Assembly: GCF_042654985.1 (NCBI RefSeq)
Contig: NZ_JBHSMT010000029.1
Coordinates: forward strand, 248,001-312,000
Length of the DNA stretch: 64,000 nucleotides
DNA from: Paraherbaspirillum soli
Lineage (GTDB): Bacteria; Pseudomonadota; Gammaproteobacteria; Burkholderiales; Burkholderiaceae_D
Reading direction: 5' to 3'
Shown: piece by piece, positions 42,434 through 50,274 of the stretch
Numbering within the stretch: the first letter of the stretch is position 1
How the letters are laid out: every line of letters begins with the position of its first letter
Notes under the pieces: generated by a model
The model's database searches: none
Seen by the model: the letters and a program-made list of their open reading frames with translations, nothing else
What the model was told of the DNA's origin: nothing
Program-made: the position numbers and the translations under genes

Positions 42434-42549
42434 GTAGGTCGGAAAAGCGTAGCGCCTTCCGACGGCGAGAATCGCATCAGCCGGTCAAGCCCTTGGCCTT
42501 TTTCGGCGGTACGCAAAACGTCGGAAGGCGCTGCGCTTTTCCGACCTAC
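42434..42549. repeat. Second REP-type element between fliP and fliQ
   Basis: GTAGGTCGGAAAAGCGTAGC with its inverted partner GCTGCGCTTTTCCGACCTAC around a ~70-bp centre. Two palindromic elements back to back inside the fliPQ gap. Confidence 0.85.
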
Positions 42550-42565
42550 GACACTTTTTCAGCCG

Positions 42566-43336
42566 CTACGTATAAAAACTCTGCGCCAACGCCCCGACCA
42601 GCAATTGCCAGCCATCCACCAGCACAAACAACATCAGCTTGAACGGCAAGGAAATCGAGGCCGGCGGCACCATCATCATCCCCATCGACATCAACACGCT
42701 GGCCACCACCAGGTCGACGATCAGGAACGGGATGAAGATGGTGAAGCCGATCTGGAACGCGGTTTTCAGTTCGCTGATCACAAACGACGGCACCAGAATC
42801 CGCAGCGGCACGTCCTCCGGTCCCTGCATCTGCGGCGTGTGGGCCAGTCTGGCAAACAGCGCCAGATCGGCTTCGCGGGTTTGCTTCAGCATGAATTGCT
42901 TGAACGGCTGCACGCCGCGATCGAGCGCCACTTCGGCGCTGATCTTGTTATCCGAAAAAGGTTTGTAAGCGTCGCTGTAGACCTTGTCGAACACCGGCGA
43001 CATCACGAAGAAAGTCAGGAACAAAGCCAGCCCGACCAGCACTTGATTGGGCGGCGACGATTGCGCGCCGATCGCGGTGCGCAGCAAGCCCAGCACGATG
43101 ATGATGCGGGTGAAGCTGGTCATCGTCAGCAACAGCGCCGGCAGGAACGACAGCGAGGTCAGCAGCAGCATGGTCTGGACGCTGAGCGACCAGGTCTGGC
43201 CGCCGCCCGGGCCGGGGGTGCTGGTGATGCCCGGCAGACCTTGTGCCATGGCCAAGGCCGGAGCCAGCGTCAGCAATAGCGCTGCCAACAGCGTGCGGCG
43301 TTGAGCCAGGAAAGAGAAAGGGCGCATGGTTGCCAT
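42566..43336 (-). CDS. fliP: Flagellar export gate protein FliP
   Basis: Core of the export gate. About 256 residues if started at ATG 43336; a TTG at 43354 directly after the fliO stop and an ATG at 43327 are alternatives, and none has a good ribosome site. Signal-like N-terminus ending ALAMAQG, then TMTSFTRIIIVLGLLRTAIG, family-typical. Intact to the C-terminus. Confidence 0.95.
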   Translation of the reverse strand: MATMRPFSFLAQRRTLLAALLLTLAPALAMAQGLPGITSTPGPGGGQTWSLSVQTMLLLTSLSFLPALLLTMTSFTRIIIVLGLLRTAIGAQSSPPNQVLVGLALFLTFFVMSPVFDKVYSDAYKPFSDNKISAEVALDRGVQPFKQFMLKQTREADLALFARLAHTPQMQGPEDVPLRILVPSFVISELKTAFQIGFTIFIPFLIVDLVVASVLMSMGMMMVPPASISLPFKLMLFVLVDGWQLLVGALAQSFYT

Positions 43337-43354
43337 GGTTGATGCAGGTTTCAA

Positions 43355-43885
43355 TTATTCAGCGGCGCGTTTGTTGCCTAGCGCATCCCGCAATTTTTGG
43401 GCAAACAGGTTGGCCGCATTGCTAGCCGTCAGCGAGGCAAAATTGACTGGCGCTGCGTCCGCCGCCGGCAGCGCTTCGGCCGGCATACTGTGCAGCGACT
43501 GGATCTGGCCCGGCGCGACTCCCAGCACCAGCCAGGATGAGCCGATCTCGACCACCACCACCCGCTCGCGCTGGCCGATCATGGTGCTGGCCACCACTTT
43601 GACCAGTTGGCCGTTGCCATGCCGTTGCAAACCCAGGCGGCGCGCCACCCAGGCGCACAAGAAAATCAGCGCCACCACCACCGCCAGGCCGAGACCGGCT
43701 TGCAGCAAACCGGCCGCGCCCCATGACGGGACGGCGGCAGCGGTGCTCACGGCGACCGGCTGCGCCGGCGCCGAGCCCGAGATCAACGCCGAGTTCATCG
43801 GCAGCGCCGCAGCAGGCAGCGCCGCCCATCCCAGACCAACGGTCAGCCAACAGCTTGCCAGCCGCGACAGCATGTTCTGCTTCAT
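43355..43885 (-). CDS. fliO: Flagellar protein FliO
   Basis: Membrane scaffold for FliP assembly. 176 residues with an N-terminal hydrophobic leader, a transmembrane segment near residue 65 (GLGLAVVVALIFLCAWVARR), and the FliO domain (LVKVVASTMIGQRERVVVVE). Overlaps fliN by 4 nt. Confidence 0.92.
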   Translation of the reverse strand: MKQNMLSRLASCWLTVGLGWAALPAAALPMNSALISGSAPAQPVAVSTAAAVPSWGAAGLLQAGLGLAVVVALIFLCAWVARRLGLQRHGNGQLVKVVASTMIGQRERVVVVEIGSSWLVLGVAPGQIQSLHSMPAEALPAADAAPVNFASLTASNAANLFAQKLRDALGNKRAAE

Positions 43886-44331
43886 CGATTCAATTTGTGA
43901 ATGCGTTCGGACGGCGTGATGATGTCGGTCAGGCGAATCCCGAACTTGTCGTTTACCACCACCACCTCGCCCTGGGCGATCAGGTAGCCGTTGATCAGCA
44001 CGTCCATCGGTTCCCCGGCCAGGCCGTCCAGCTCGACCACCGAACCCTGCGCCAGCTGCAGCAGGTTCTTGATGGTGATCCGGGTGTGGCCCAGTTCAGC
44101 CGTCAGCTGCACCGGGATATCCAGGATCATGTCGATGTCGGTTTTGGCGACGCCGGCACTGCTGCCGTTGAGCGACTGGAACACATTGGCGGTGCTGGCC
44201 GCCACCGGCGGTGGCGCAAAGGCCGGTGCCGGCGCAGGCTCCGGCTGCGAGGCCGAGGTTTGTTCCGCCAGCGCGCTGGCCCAATCGTCCATCTCGTCTA
44301 CCGCTTGATCCGGCTTGTTGTCGTCATTCAT
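43882..44331 (-). CDS. fliN: Flagellar motor switch protein FliN
   Basis: C-ring switch component. 149 residues: a Pro/Ala-rich N-terminal stretch, then the SpoA-type domain (ILDIPVQLTAELGHTRI and VVVVNDKFGIRLTDI). Overlaps fliM by 8 nt and fliO by 4 nt. Confidence 0.96.
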   Translation of the reverse strand: MNDDNKPDQAVDEMDDWASALAEQTSASQPEPAPAPAFAPPPVAASTANVFQSLNGSSAGVAKTDIDMILDIPVQLTAELGHTRITIKNLLQLAQGSVVELDGLAGEPMDVLINGYLIAQGEVVVVNDKFGIRLTDIITPSERIHKLNR

Positions 44332-45328
44332 TCTCGTTTCCCTTGCTTAAATCACCGTCCCGGTGATTGATCATTTGCTCTACTCGCAGCGCATAACGGC
44401 CGTTCGAAATGCCATAACCGCATTCCAATACCGGTATGCCGTCGACTTTGGCAATGATGGATTCCGGCATTTCTATCGGCAGCACGTCGCCGGCTTTTAA
44501 TTTCAACAACTGGCCGATGGTGGATGGGATGGTCTGGAACTCCGCCTTCAACTGGACATCGGCGCTTTGCACCTGTTGCGACAACTGGGTCACCCAGCGC
44601 TTGTCGATTTCGACTTCATCCTGCACCGGATTGGACAGCAGAGCGCGGATCGGCTCGATCATCGAATACGGGATGCACACATGCAGCGCGCCGCCGATCG
44701 GGCCGAACTCGATATGGAAAGTGGTGTTCACCACGACCTCGTTGGGGGTCGCGATATTGGCGAACTTGGTATGCATCTCGGCCCGCAGGTATTCGAACTC
44801 GAGCGGATAAATCGGCTTCCAGGCATTGCCGTAGCTTTCCAGCGCCAGGTTCAGCAAACGGTGAATGATGCGCTGCTCGGTCTGGGTAAAATCGCGCCCC
44901 TCGACCCGCATATGAAACCGGCCGTCGCCGCCGAACAGATTGTCCACCACCAGGAACACCAGGTTCGGATCGAACACGAACAGCGCGGTGCCGCGCAGCG
45001 GCTTCATGTGCAGCAGATTGATGTTGGCCGGGACCGGCAGGTGGCGCATGAAATCGCCGTACTTCTGGATATTGACCGCACCGACCGAAATGTCGGCAGT
45101 GCGGCGCATGAAGGTAAACAGGGTGCTGCGCAAGTGGCGGGCAAAACGCTCGTTGATGATCTCCAGCGTATGCATACGGCCGCGCACGATGCGTTCCTGG
45201 GTGCCCAGGTTGTACGCCTGCACCCCATCTTGCGAAGGCGGCGCGGCAGCGGCGTGATCGGCTTCGCCGGTTACGCCCTGCAGCAGTGCATCTACCTCGT
45301 CCTGAGACAGTATCTGTTCATACGACAT
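44324..45328 (-). CDS. fliM: Flagellar motor switch protein FliM
   Basis: C-ring protein that binds CheY-P. 334 residues. N-terminal CheY-binding segment LSQDEVDALLQGV (residues ~7-19), middle CheC-like domain, and a C-terminal SpoA domain (LKAGDVLPIEMPESIIAKVD). Normal. Confidence 0.97.
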   Translation of the reverse strand: MSYEQILSQDEVDALLQGVTGEADHAAAAPPSQDGVQAYNLGTQERIVRGRMHTLEIINERFARHLRSTLFTFMRRTADISVGAVNIQKYGDFMRHLPVPANINLLHMKPLRGTALFVFDPNLVFLVVDNLFGGDGRFHMRVEGRDFTQTEQRIIHRLLNLALESYGNAWKPIYPLEFEYLRAEMHTKFANIATPNEVVVNTTFHIEFGPIGGALHVCIPYSMIEPIRALLSNPVQDEVEIDKRWVTQLSQQVQSADVQLKAEFQTIPSTIGQLLKLKAGDVLPIEMPESIIAKVDGIPVLECGYGISNGRYALRVEQMINHRDGDLSKGNENE

Positions 45329-45358
45329 TGATGGGTCTCATTGATGTGTCGGTGGGTG

Positions 45359-45841
45359 TTACTGCACGACGAAGGCGGTAAACAGCACGTTGCTGACATG
45401 CTGCGCAGGCTGATTGGCGACCAAAGGCAGGTTCAGCGCGTCGCGGATCTCATCGGCCAGCTTGTTCTTGTCGTCGGAGGTGACCAATGAGGCCGGTTCG
45501 CGATTGGACAACAGGGTCAGGATGCGGCTGCGTGCTTCCGGCAGATATTGCGCAAACTGCGCCTGCGATTTGGCATCGGCCACCTTGAGCGTGACGCCGA
45601 TGTGCAAATAGCGGTCGCGATCGTCCGGCCGCAGGTTGACCGTAAACGGTTCCAGCGCGACGAAGATCGGAGTTTCCGGCGGCGCGGCGGCGGGCGTCGC
45701 TGCCTGTGCGCTCATGTGATTGATGCCGAAGTAATAAGCTGCCCCGGCTGCTGCTGCGGCGGCTACCAGCACGATCATGATCAGACCAAGCTTGCCTTTC
45801 TTCTTGGGAGTTTCCACTGTTTTGTCGGTAGTTTTGGCCAT
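45359..45841 (-). CDS. fliL: Flagellar basal body-associated protein FliL
   Basis: Single-pass membrane protein around the stator. 160 residues: basic N-terminus, a TM segment (LIMIVLVAAAAAAGAAYYFG), then the periplasmic domain with FVALEPFTVNLRPDDRDRY. First gene of fliLMNOPQR. Confidence 0.95.
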   Translation of the reverse strand: MAKTTDKTVETPKKKGKLGLIMIVLVAAAAAAGAAYYFGINHMSAQAATPAAAPPETPIFVALEPFTVNLRPDDRDRYLHIGVTLKVADAKSQAQFAQYLPEARSRILTLLSNREPASLVTSDDKNKLADEIRDALNLPLVANQPAQHVSNVLFTAFVVQ

Positions 45842-46141
45842 GGTTTTCCTGCATAAAATTTCAGTCTGTATTCTTGGCTATAAGCGTGTCGCGCCATTTG
45901 TTGATTTAAAGGGATAAACCGCTTCAACTTTAGCGTTTGCTAAATTTTTATTTAGCAGTTGCTTGACTTGCCATTCTGAAAAAACTATTTGGAAACTGTT
46001 AGTGTTACTTTGCCCCTCGATTGACGAGCCAGGAGCATCGAGGGTTGCGTTGAATTGTGTTGGGCTTGGCGATGTCGGTTTTCCGCGCTGACGGCGATCC
46101 AGATAGCAGCTCACCGGGATCAGAATGCAGCGATCAACACC
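45842..46141. other. fliL-fliA spacer
   Basis: AT-rich relative to its neighbours. A 78-codon minus-strand frame (45878-46114) opens with GTG, has no ribosome site and no recognisable domain; I do not call it. The fliL promoter should lie here; no sigma-28 match is seen. Confidence 0.5.
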
Positions 46142-46885
46142 TCACGCCGCCTCGCTAGAGCTAGTCTCATGCAAGCGCGCCCGCAACCGGCTGATGGCCT
46201 GGCTATGCAATTGGCACACCCGCGACTGGCTGACTTCCAGCACCGCGCCGATTTCCCGCAGATTGAGCTCCTGCTCGTAATACAAACTGAGCAACAGCCG
46301 CTCGCGCTCCGGCATCGCCGCAATCGCTTCGACCAACATGTGCCGCATGCCGCTTTCCAGCATGCGCTCCAGCGGATCGCCATGACCGCCCTGCTCGCCC
46401 AATCCGATTTGCGAATCGAGAAACGCATTCTCGTTGCTGCCGGTGTCGAAATCTTCGTAATACACCAGCTGCGAACCGTGTATCTCCTGCAATAGCTGCT
46501 GATACTCTTCCAGCGACAATTGCATGGCCTGGGCGATCTCGCGTTCGGTCGGCGGCCGCGCCAGCTTTTGTTCCAGCGCCTGCACCGCCACATCCACGCT
46601 GCGCGACGATTGCCGCAAGCCACGCGATAGCCAGTCGTTGGCGCGCAGCTCGTCCAGCATGGCGCCGCGAATCCGCTGGCTGGCGTAGGTTTCAAATTGC
46701 GCGCCCTGGTTTTCCTGATAGCGATTGGCGGCGTCCAGCAAGCCCAGCATGCCGGCTTGAATCATGTCGTCCAGCTCGACGCTGGCGGGCAATTTGGCAA
46801 TCAGTTGCAAGGCCAGACGCCGCACCAGCGGCGCGTGCTTGGCCAGCGTGTCGGACTTGTCGATTTTTCCCTGCGCGGTATACAT
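46142..46885 (-). CDS. fliA: Flagellar sigma-28 factor FliA
   Basis: Directs late flagellar and chemotaxis transcription, held by FlgM. 247 residues with region 2 (LDDMIQAGMLGLLDAANRY, FETYASQRIRGAMLDELR), region 3, and region 4 (LNLREIGAVLEVSQSRVCQL). Last gene of the flhBAFG-fliA run. Confidence 0.97.
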   Translation of the reverse strand: MYTAQGKIDKSDTLAKHAPLVRRLALQLIAKLPASVELDDMIQAGMLGLLDAANRYQENQGAQFETYASQRIRGAMLDELRANDWLSRGLRQSSRSVDVAVQALEQKLARPPTEREIAQAMQLSLEEYQQLLQEIHGSQLVYYEDFDTGSNENAFLDSQIGLGEQGGHGDPLERMLESGMRHMLVEAIAAMPERERLLLSLYYEQELNLREIGAVLEVSQSRVCQLHSQAISRLRARLHETSSSEAA

Positions 46886-46930
46886 GGAGACATCCTTACT
46901 GACTTAGACGATCAAATTTCGGTGGTTGCA

Positions 46931-47782
46931 TTAACTCGGTTGCAGCACGCGCTGCGGCTGACTGACGCCGACTGGCGAAGCTTGCTTGTTGGGCACGCGG
47001 GCACGCCACGGCCATTGCAGCAAATCGGCCGCAATGCGGCGGAAGTCGATCGCCGCCGGGCTGGTCTGGAACGCTTCCACCACGCTCAAGCCCAGCCGCT
47101 GCGCATGCGCCAGTCGCGGGTCGTCCACCACGCAGCCGGCCGGTTCCAGCGCCAGCGCCAGGTAGCGGCTGCCGGTGCCGACCAGGTTGTTCAATACGCG
47201 TTGCGCCTCGTTGGCATCGGTGGCGAGATTGAGCATGATGCGCAGCTGCTGCAACGCATGCGCATAGTGCAGCTGCTTGATGCAGGCATAGCCGGCGGTG
47301 ATCGACGCCGCTTGCGGCCGCAGCACCACGATCACTTCGTCGGCCTGCGCCGCCAACGGCGACAAGGCGCCGTTGCGGTCCAGGCTGGCGTCGATCAGGA
47401 CGATCTGGCCCTGGAACACGCTGCGCACATCGGTCTGGTCGGCGCTGCCGGCTGCCGGCAACACCCACACGCCGCAGGCGGCGCGTCCGGCCGCCGCTTG
47501 CAGCGGCAGGCGTTGCGCGGCGACGTCGGACCAGCTGCCGCCGGTATTGATCTGCCAGACCGCGCTGGCCGACTGCGGCCCGCTTTTTTCTTCCAGCAGC
47601 AGCACGTCCTGGCCCTGCTGCGCCAAGGCGGCCGCCAGGTTCAATGCGACGCTGGTGGCGCCGACCGCCGGCGTGCTGCCGACCAGCGCGAACACGCGCA
47701 CCGGGTTGGCGCCGGCGTGCTGCGCCATCAAGCGCCGCAAACCGTCGGCCTGGTCGCTGACTACCTTGCTCATGCCTATCAA
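46931..47782 (-). CDS. flhG: FlhG/FleN, MinD-like flagellar number regulator (degenerate P-loop)
   Basis: 283 residues. MinD/ParA-type fold partner of FlhF that limits flagellar number. The normal P-loop KGGVGKT is replaced by GSTPAVGATS, with no Lys, so ATP binding or hydrolysis is probably weak or lost; the DxxLD region (VLIDASLD) is kept. The start overlaps flhF stop (ATGA at 47782); an ATG at 47773 is an alternative. Confidence 0.9.
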   Translation of the reverse strand: MIGMSKVVSDQADGLRRLMAQHAGANPVRVFALVGSTPAVGATSVALNLAAALAQQGQDVLLLEEKSGPQSASAVWQINTGGSWSDVAAQRLPLQAAAGRAACGVWVLPAAGSADQTDVRSVFQGQIVLIDASLDRNGALSPLAAQADEVIVVLRPQAASITAGYACIKQLHYAHALQQLRIMLNLATDANEAQRVLNNLVGTGSRYLALALEPAGCVVDDPRLAHAQRLGLSVVEAFQTSPAAIDFRRIAADLLQWPWRARVPNKQASPVGVSQPQRVLQPS

Positions 47783-50274
47783 CCCTGCACCGCAGCGATG
47801 CCGGACAGCTGGCGCGGGCTCGTCGCGCCCTCTGCATCCAGCGCATCCAGCAACACGATCAATTTGCCGAAGCCTTCAAACAACACTGCCGCCGATGCCG
47901 GCCGGCTGGCGCCGGGCCGGATCTGACGCCCGGCCAGTTGCGCCAGCAAGCTGCGCGCCGCCGGCGCCCAGCTGTCCTGCGCATGCAGCAAGCGCCACAC
48001 CGTGGTGCTGGCCTGTGCTGCAATCAGCAAGCGCTTCAGCATGTCGGCATCGCCCGGCTGGCCGCAGCCGCCGAGTTGCTGGACGGCTTGCTTGAGCAAG
48101 CGGAAATAAGGATCAGCCGCCAGGCGCCAGCGAGTCCATTCGGCCAATTGCGACGCCGCCAATTGCGGTCCCAGATTGCTTAACAAATACCATTGCGCCA
48201 GCTGCTTGCCGCTGTGGCGGTCGGCGATCCGCACCACCACGCAGCGCAGCGCGGGCGCAGGCAATGCGCCGGCATCGCCTTTGCTGCCGAGGCGCAGGGC
48301 GACTGTGGTCTCCGCCAGCGATTGCAGTGCTGCCTTGCCCTTGTAAATGACGGCTTGCTGCGGCGTGAAATCCAGCTGATAGGCCAGCTTGGCCAAGGTC
48401 GTGCTGTCGCCGCCGTCCAGCACCGGAGTGGCGGCGCGGGCCCGTGCCAGCCACTGCACGCCGTCGGTCGACCAGTCCTGCATCGCTTCCGGCAGCGGCA
48501 TGCACTCCAGCAGATGCACCAGCGGTTTGCCGAAATCCTGTTGCTGCAGCCAATCGCGTTGCCGCTGTCCGGGCACCGCCGCCATCGCCGCGGTGGTGAT
48601 CGCTGTTGCGGCCGTGCTCAACACTTGATGCGGGGCTGCCAACGGCATGCCGCCGCGATCCGACAGCAGCAAGCTGCCGTGCAGGATATAGGCGTCGCCG
48701 CTTTGTTCTGCATTGAGTTCAACCTTGCCGCCCATGGCCAGCACGACATCGCTACAGGCGGATGCGATTTCGGTGCGTGCCTGGCTCAGCAATTTCTGCG
48801 TCAGCACCTTGCTGCTGACGTTGTCGTCGGCCAAGTCGCGCCACAGGTCGCGGGTGCCGTCGAAGCCGATCTGGCCGTTGGCGAGTGCGGCGGCGTTGGC
48901 GGCCAATTCCTCGGCATCGTGCGCCAGCGCCCGGATCAGCTGCTGGCATTGGGCCCGCAGGCGTTCGGTGGTTTCGGCCTGGGCCGCCGCTTGCGCTGCC
49001 GCCGCTGCCACTTCGGCATCGTTGTTCAACGGTGCCGGACGCTCTGCCAGATCGGCCTCGCCGGGCACGAATAGGGAACTGCGGCTGGCGGCCTGGAACA
49101 CGCTGTCGACCAGTTGCGTACGGTCGGCCAGCAGCAGGTTTTCCGGCACTTTCTGGCCGGTCGAAACGTAATGCACCGGCAGCCGGTGACGGATCACGGT
49201 GTCCAGCAATGCGCCCGGATGAGTCGCCTCGTCCACCTTGGTAAAGATGCAGCCGGCCAGTTCGTTGCCGCCGGCGCCGTGCTTGTAAGCGTGCACCACT
49301 TCATTCAGCGTGTCGCCGTGGCTGGCGGCGTTCAGCAACAACAGACGTTTGACCGGACGGCCGGCGCCGCACAGCATGGCGACCTGTTCGGACACGGTGC
49401 GGTCGCGCTGGCTTTTGCCGACGGTGTCGATCAACACCATGTGCTTGTCGCGCAAATCGTCCAGCGCCAGCCGCAAGTCGGCGGCGTCTTTGACCGCATG
49501 TACCGACACGCCCAGAATCTGGCCGTAGATGCGCAGCTGCTCGAAAGCGCCGATACGGTAGCTGTCGGTGGTCAGCAGCGCCAGTTTTTCCGGGCCGAAG
49601 CGCAGCACGCAGCGGGCCGCCAGTTTGGCGGTGGTGGTGGTCTTGCCGACTCCGGTCGGGCCCATCAAGGCGTACACGCCGCCGGCGTCCATCAGCGCGT
49701 CTTCGTTTTCCAGCAGCGGCAGGTTGCGCGCCAGTTCGGCCTTGACCCAGGCCATGCCGGTGGCGAAATTCTGGCCGGTCGGCAAATGGTCCAGCATCGC
49801 TTTCGCCAGCCGTGCGCTAAAGCCAGCGCCGAGCAAGGTCCGCAACAAATGGCCGCGCACCGGATCGCGCCGCTGCTTGTCGTTCCAGACCAGGCCGGCC
49901 AATTGCTCTTCGATCATGCCGCGCATCGAATGGATTTCGCTGATGACGCTGTTGTTGCTGCCGGCGATGGGTGCGGCGGGTGCGGCAGGTGTAGATATGG
50001 GCGCTACCGCTTGCACCGCGGCGACAGGTGCTGGTACCGGTGTTGGTGCCGGTGCTGCGGCGACAGGCAGCAGCGGCGCCACCGATTCAACCGGCGGCGG
50101 CACCGTGGCCTGCGGTTGCGGCACGTCTTCCTGATCCAGCATGGCGATGATTTCCACTCCGCCGTCGACTACCCGGTTCGACAGGATGATGGCGTCCGGA
50201 CCAAGTTGTTCGCGCACCAGGCGCAACGCTTCACGGCTGGACGGGGCGACGATGGTTGTGGCGTTGGTACTCAA
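47779..50274 (-). CDS. flhF: Signal-recognition-type GTPase FlhF with long C-terminal extension
   Basis: Positions the flagellum at the pole. 831 residues, about twice the usual length. Residues 1-110 are the basic/Pro-Ala-rich N part; 115-400 the NG GTPase domain (GPTGVGKT at 205-212, TTDSYRIGAFEQL, DTVGKSQRD in place of the usual DTAG). Residues ~405-831 are an Ala/Leu-rich extension I do not recognise. Overlaps flhA by 4 nt and flhG by 4 nt. Confidence 0.93.
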   Translation of the reverse strand: MSTNATTIVAPSSREALRLVREQLGPDAIILSNRVVDGGVEIIAMLDQEDVPQPQATVPPPVESVAPLLPVAAAPAPTPVPAPVAAVQAVAPISTPAAPAAPIAGSNNSVISEIHSMRGMIEEQLAGLVWNDKQRRDPVRGHLLRTLLGAGFSARLAKAMLDHLPTGQNFATGMAWVKAELARNLPLLENEDALMDAGGVYALMGPTGVGKTTTTAKLAARCVLRFGPEKLALLTTDSYRIGAFEQLRIYGQILGVSVHAVKDAADLRLALDDLRDKHMVLIDTVGKSQRDRTVSEQVAMLCGAGRPVKRLLLLNAASHGDTLNEVVHAYKHGAGGNELAGCIFTKVDEATHPGALLDTVIRHRLPVHYVSTGQKVPENLLLADRTQLVDSVFQAASRSSLFVPGEADLAERPAPLNNDAEVAAAAAQAAAQAETTERLRAQCQQLIRALAHDAEELAANAAALANGQIGFDGTRDLWRDLADDNVSSKVLTQKLLSQARTEIASACSDVVLAMGGKVELNAEQSGDAYILHGSLLLSDRGGMPLAAPHQVLSTAATAITTAAMAAVPGQRQRDWLQQQDFGKPLVHLLECMPLPEAMQDWSTDGVQWLARARAATPVLDGGDSTTLAKLAYQLDFTPQQAVIYKGKAALQSLAETTVALRLGSKGDAGALPAPALRCVVVRIADRHSGKQLAQWYLLSNLGPQLAASQLAEWTRWRLAADPYFRLLKQAVQQLGGCGQPGDADMLKRLLIAAQASTTVWRLLHAQDSWAPAARSLLAQLAGRQIRPGASRPASAAVLFEGFGKLIVLLDALDAEGATSPRQLSGIAAVQG

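Noticed and set aside
45878..46114. 78-codon minus-strand frame between fliL and fliA
   Set aside because: GTG start, no ribosome site, no domain; kept only as part of the spacer note.
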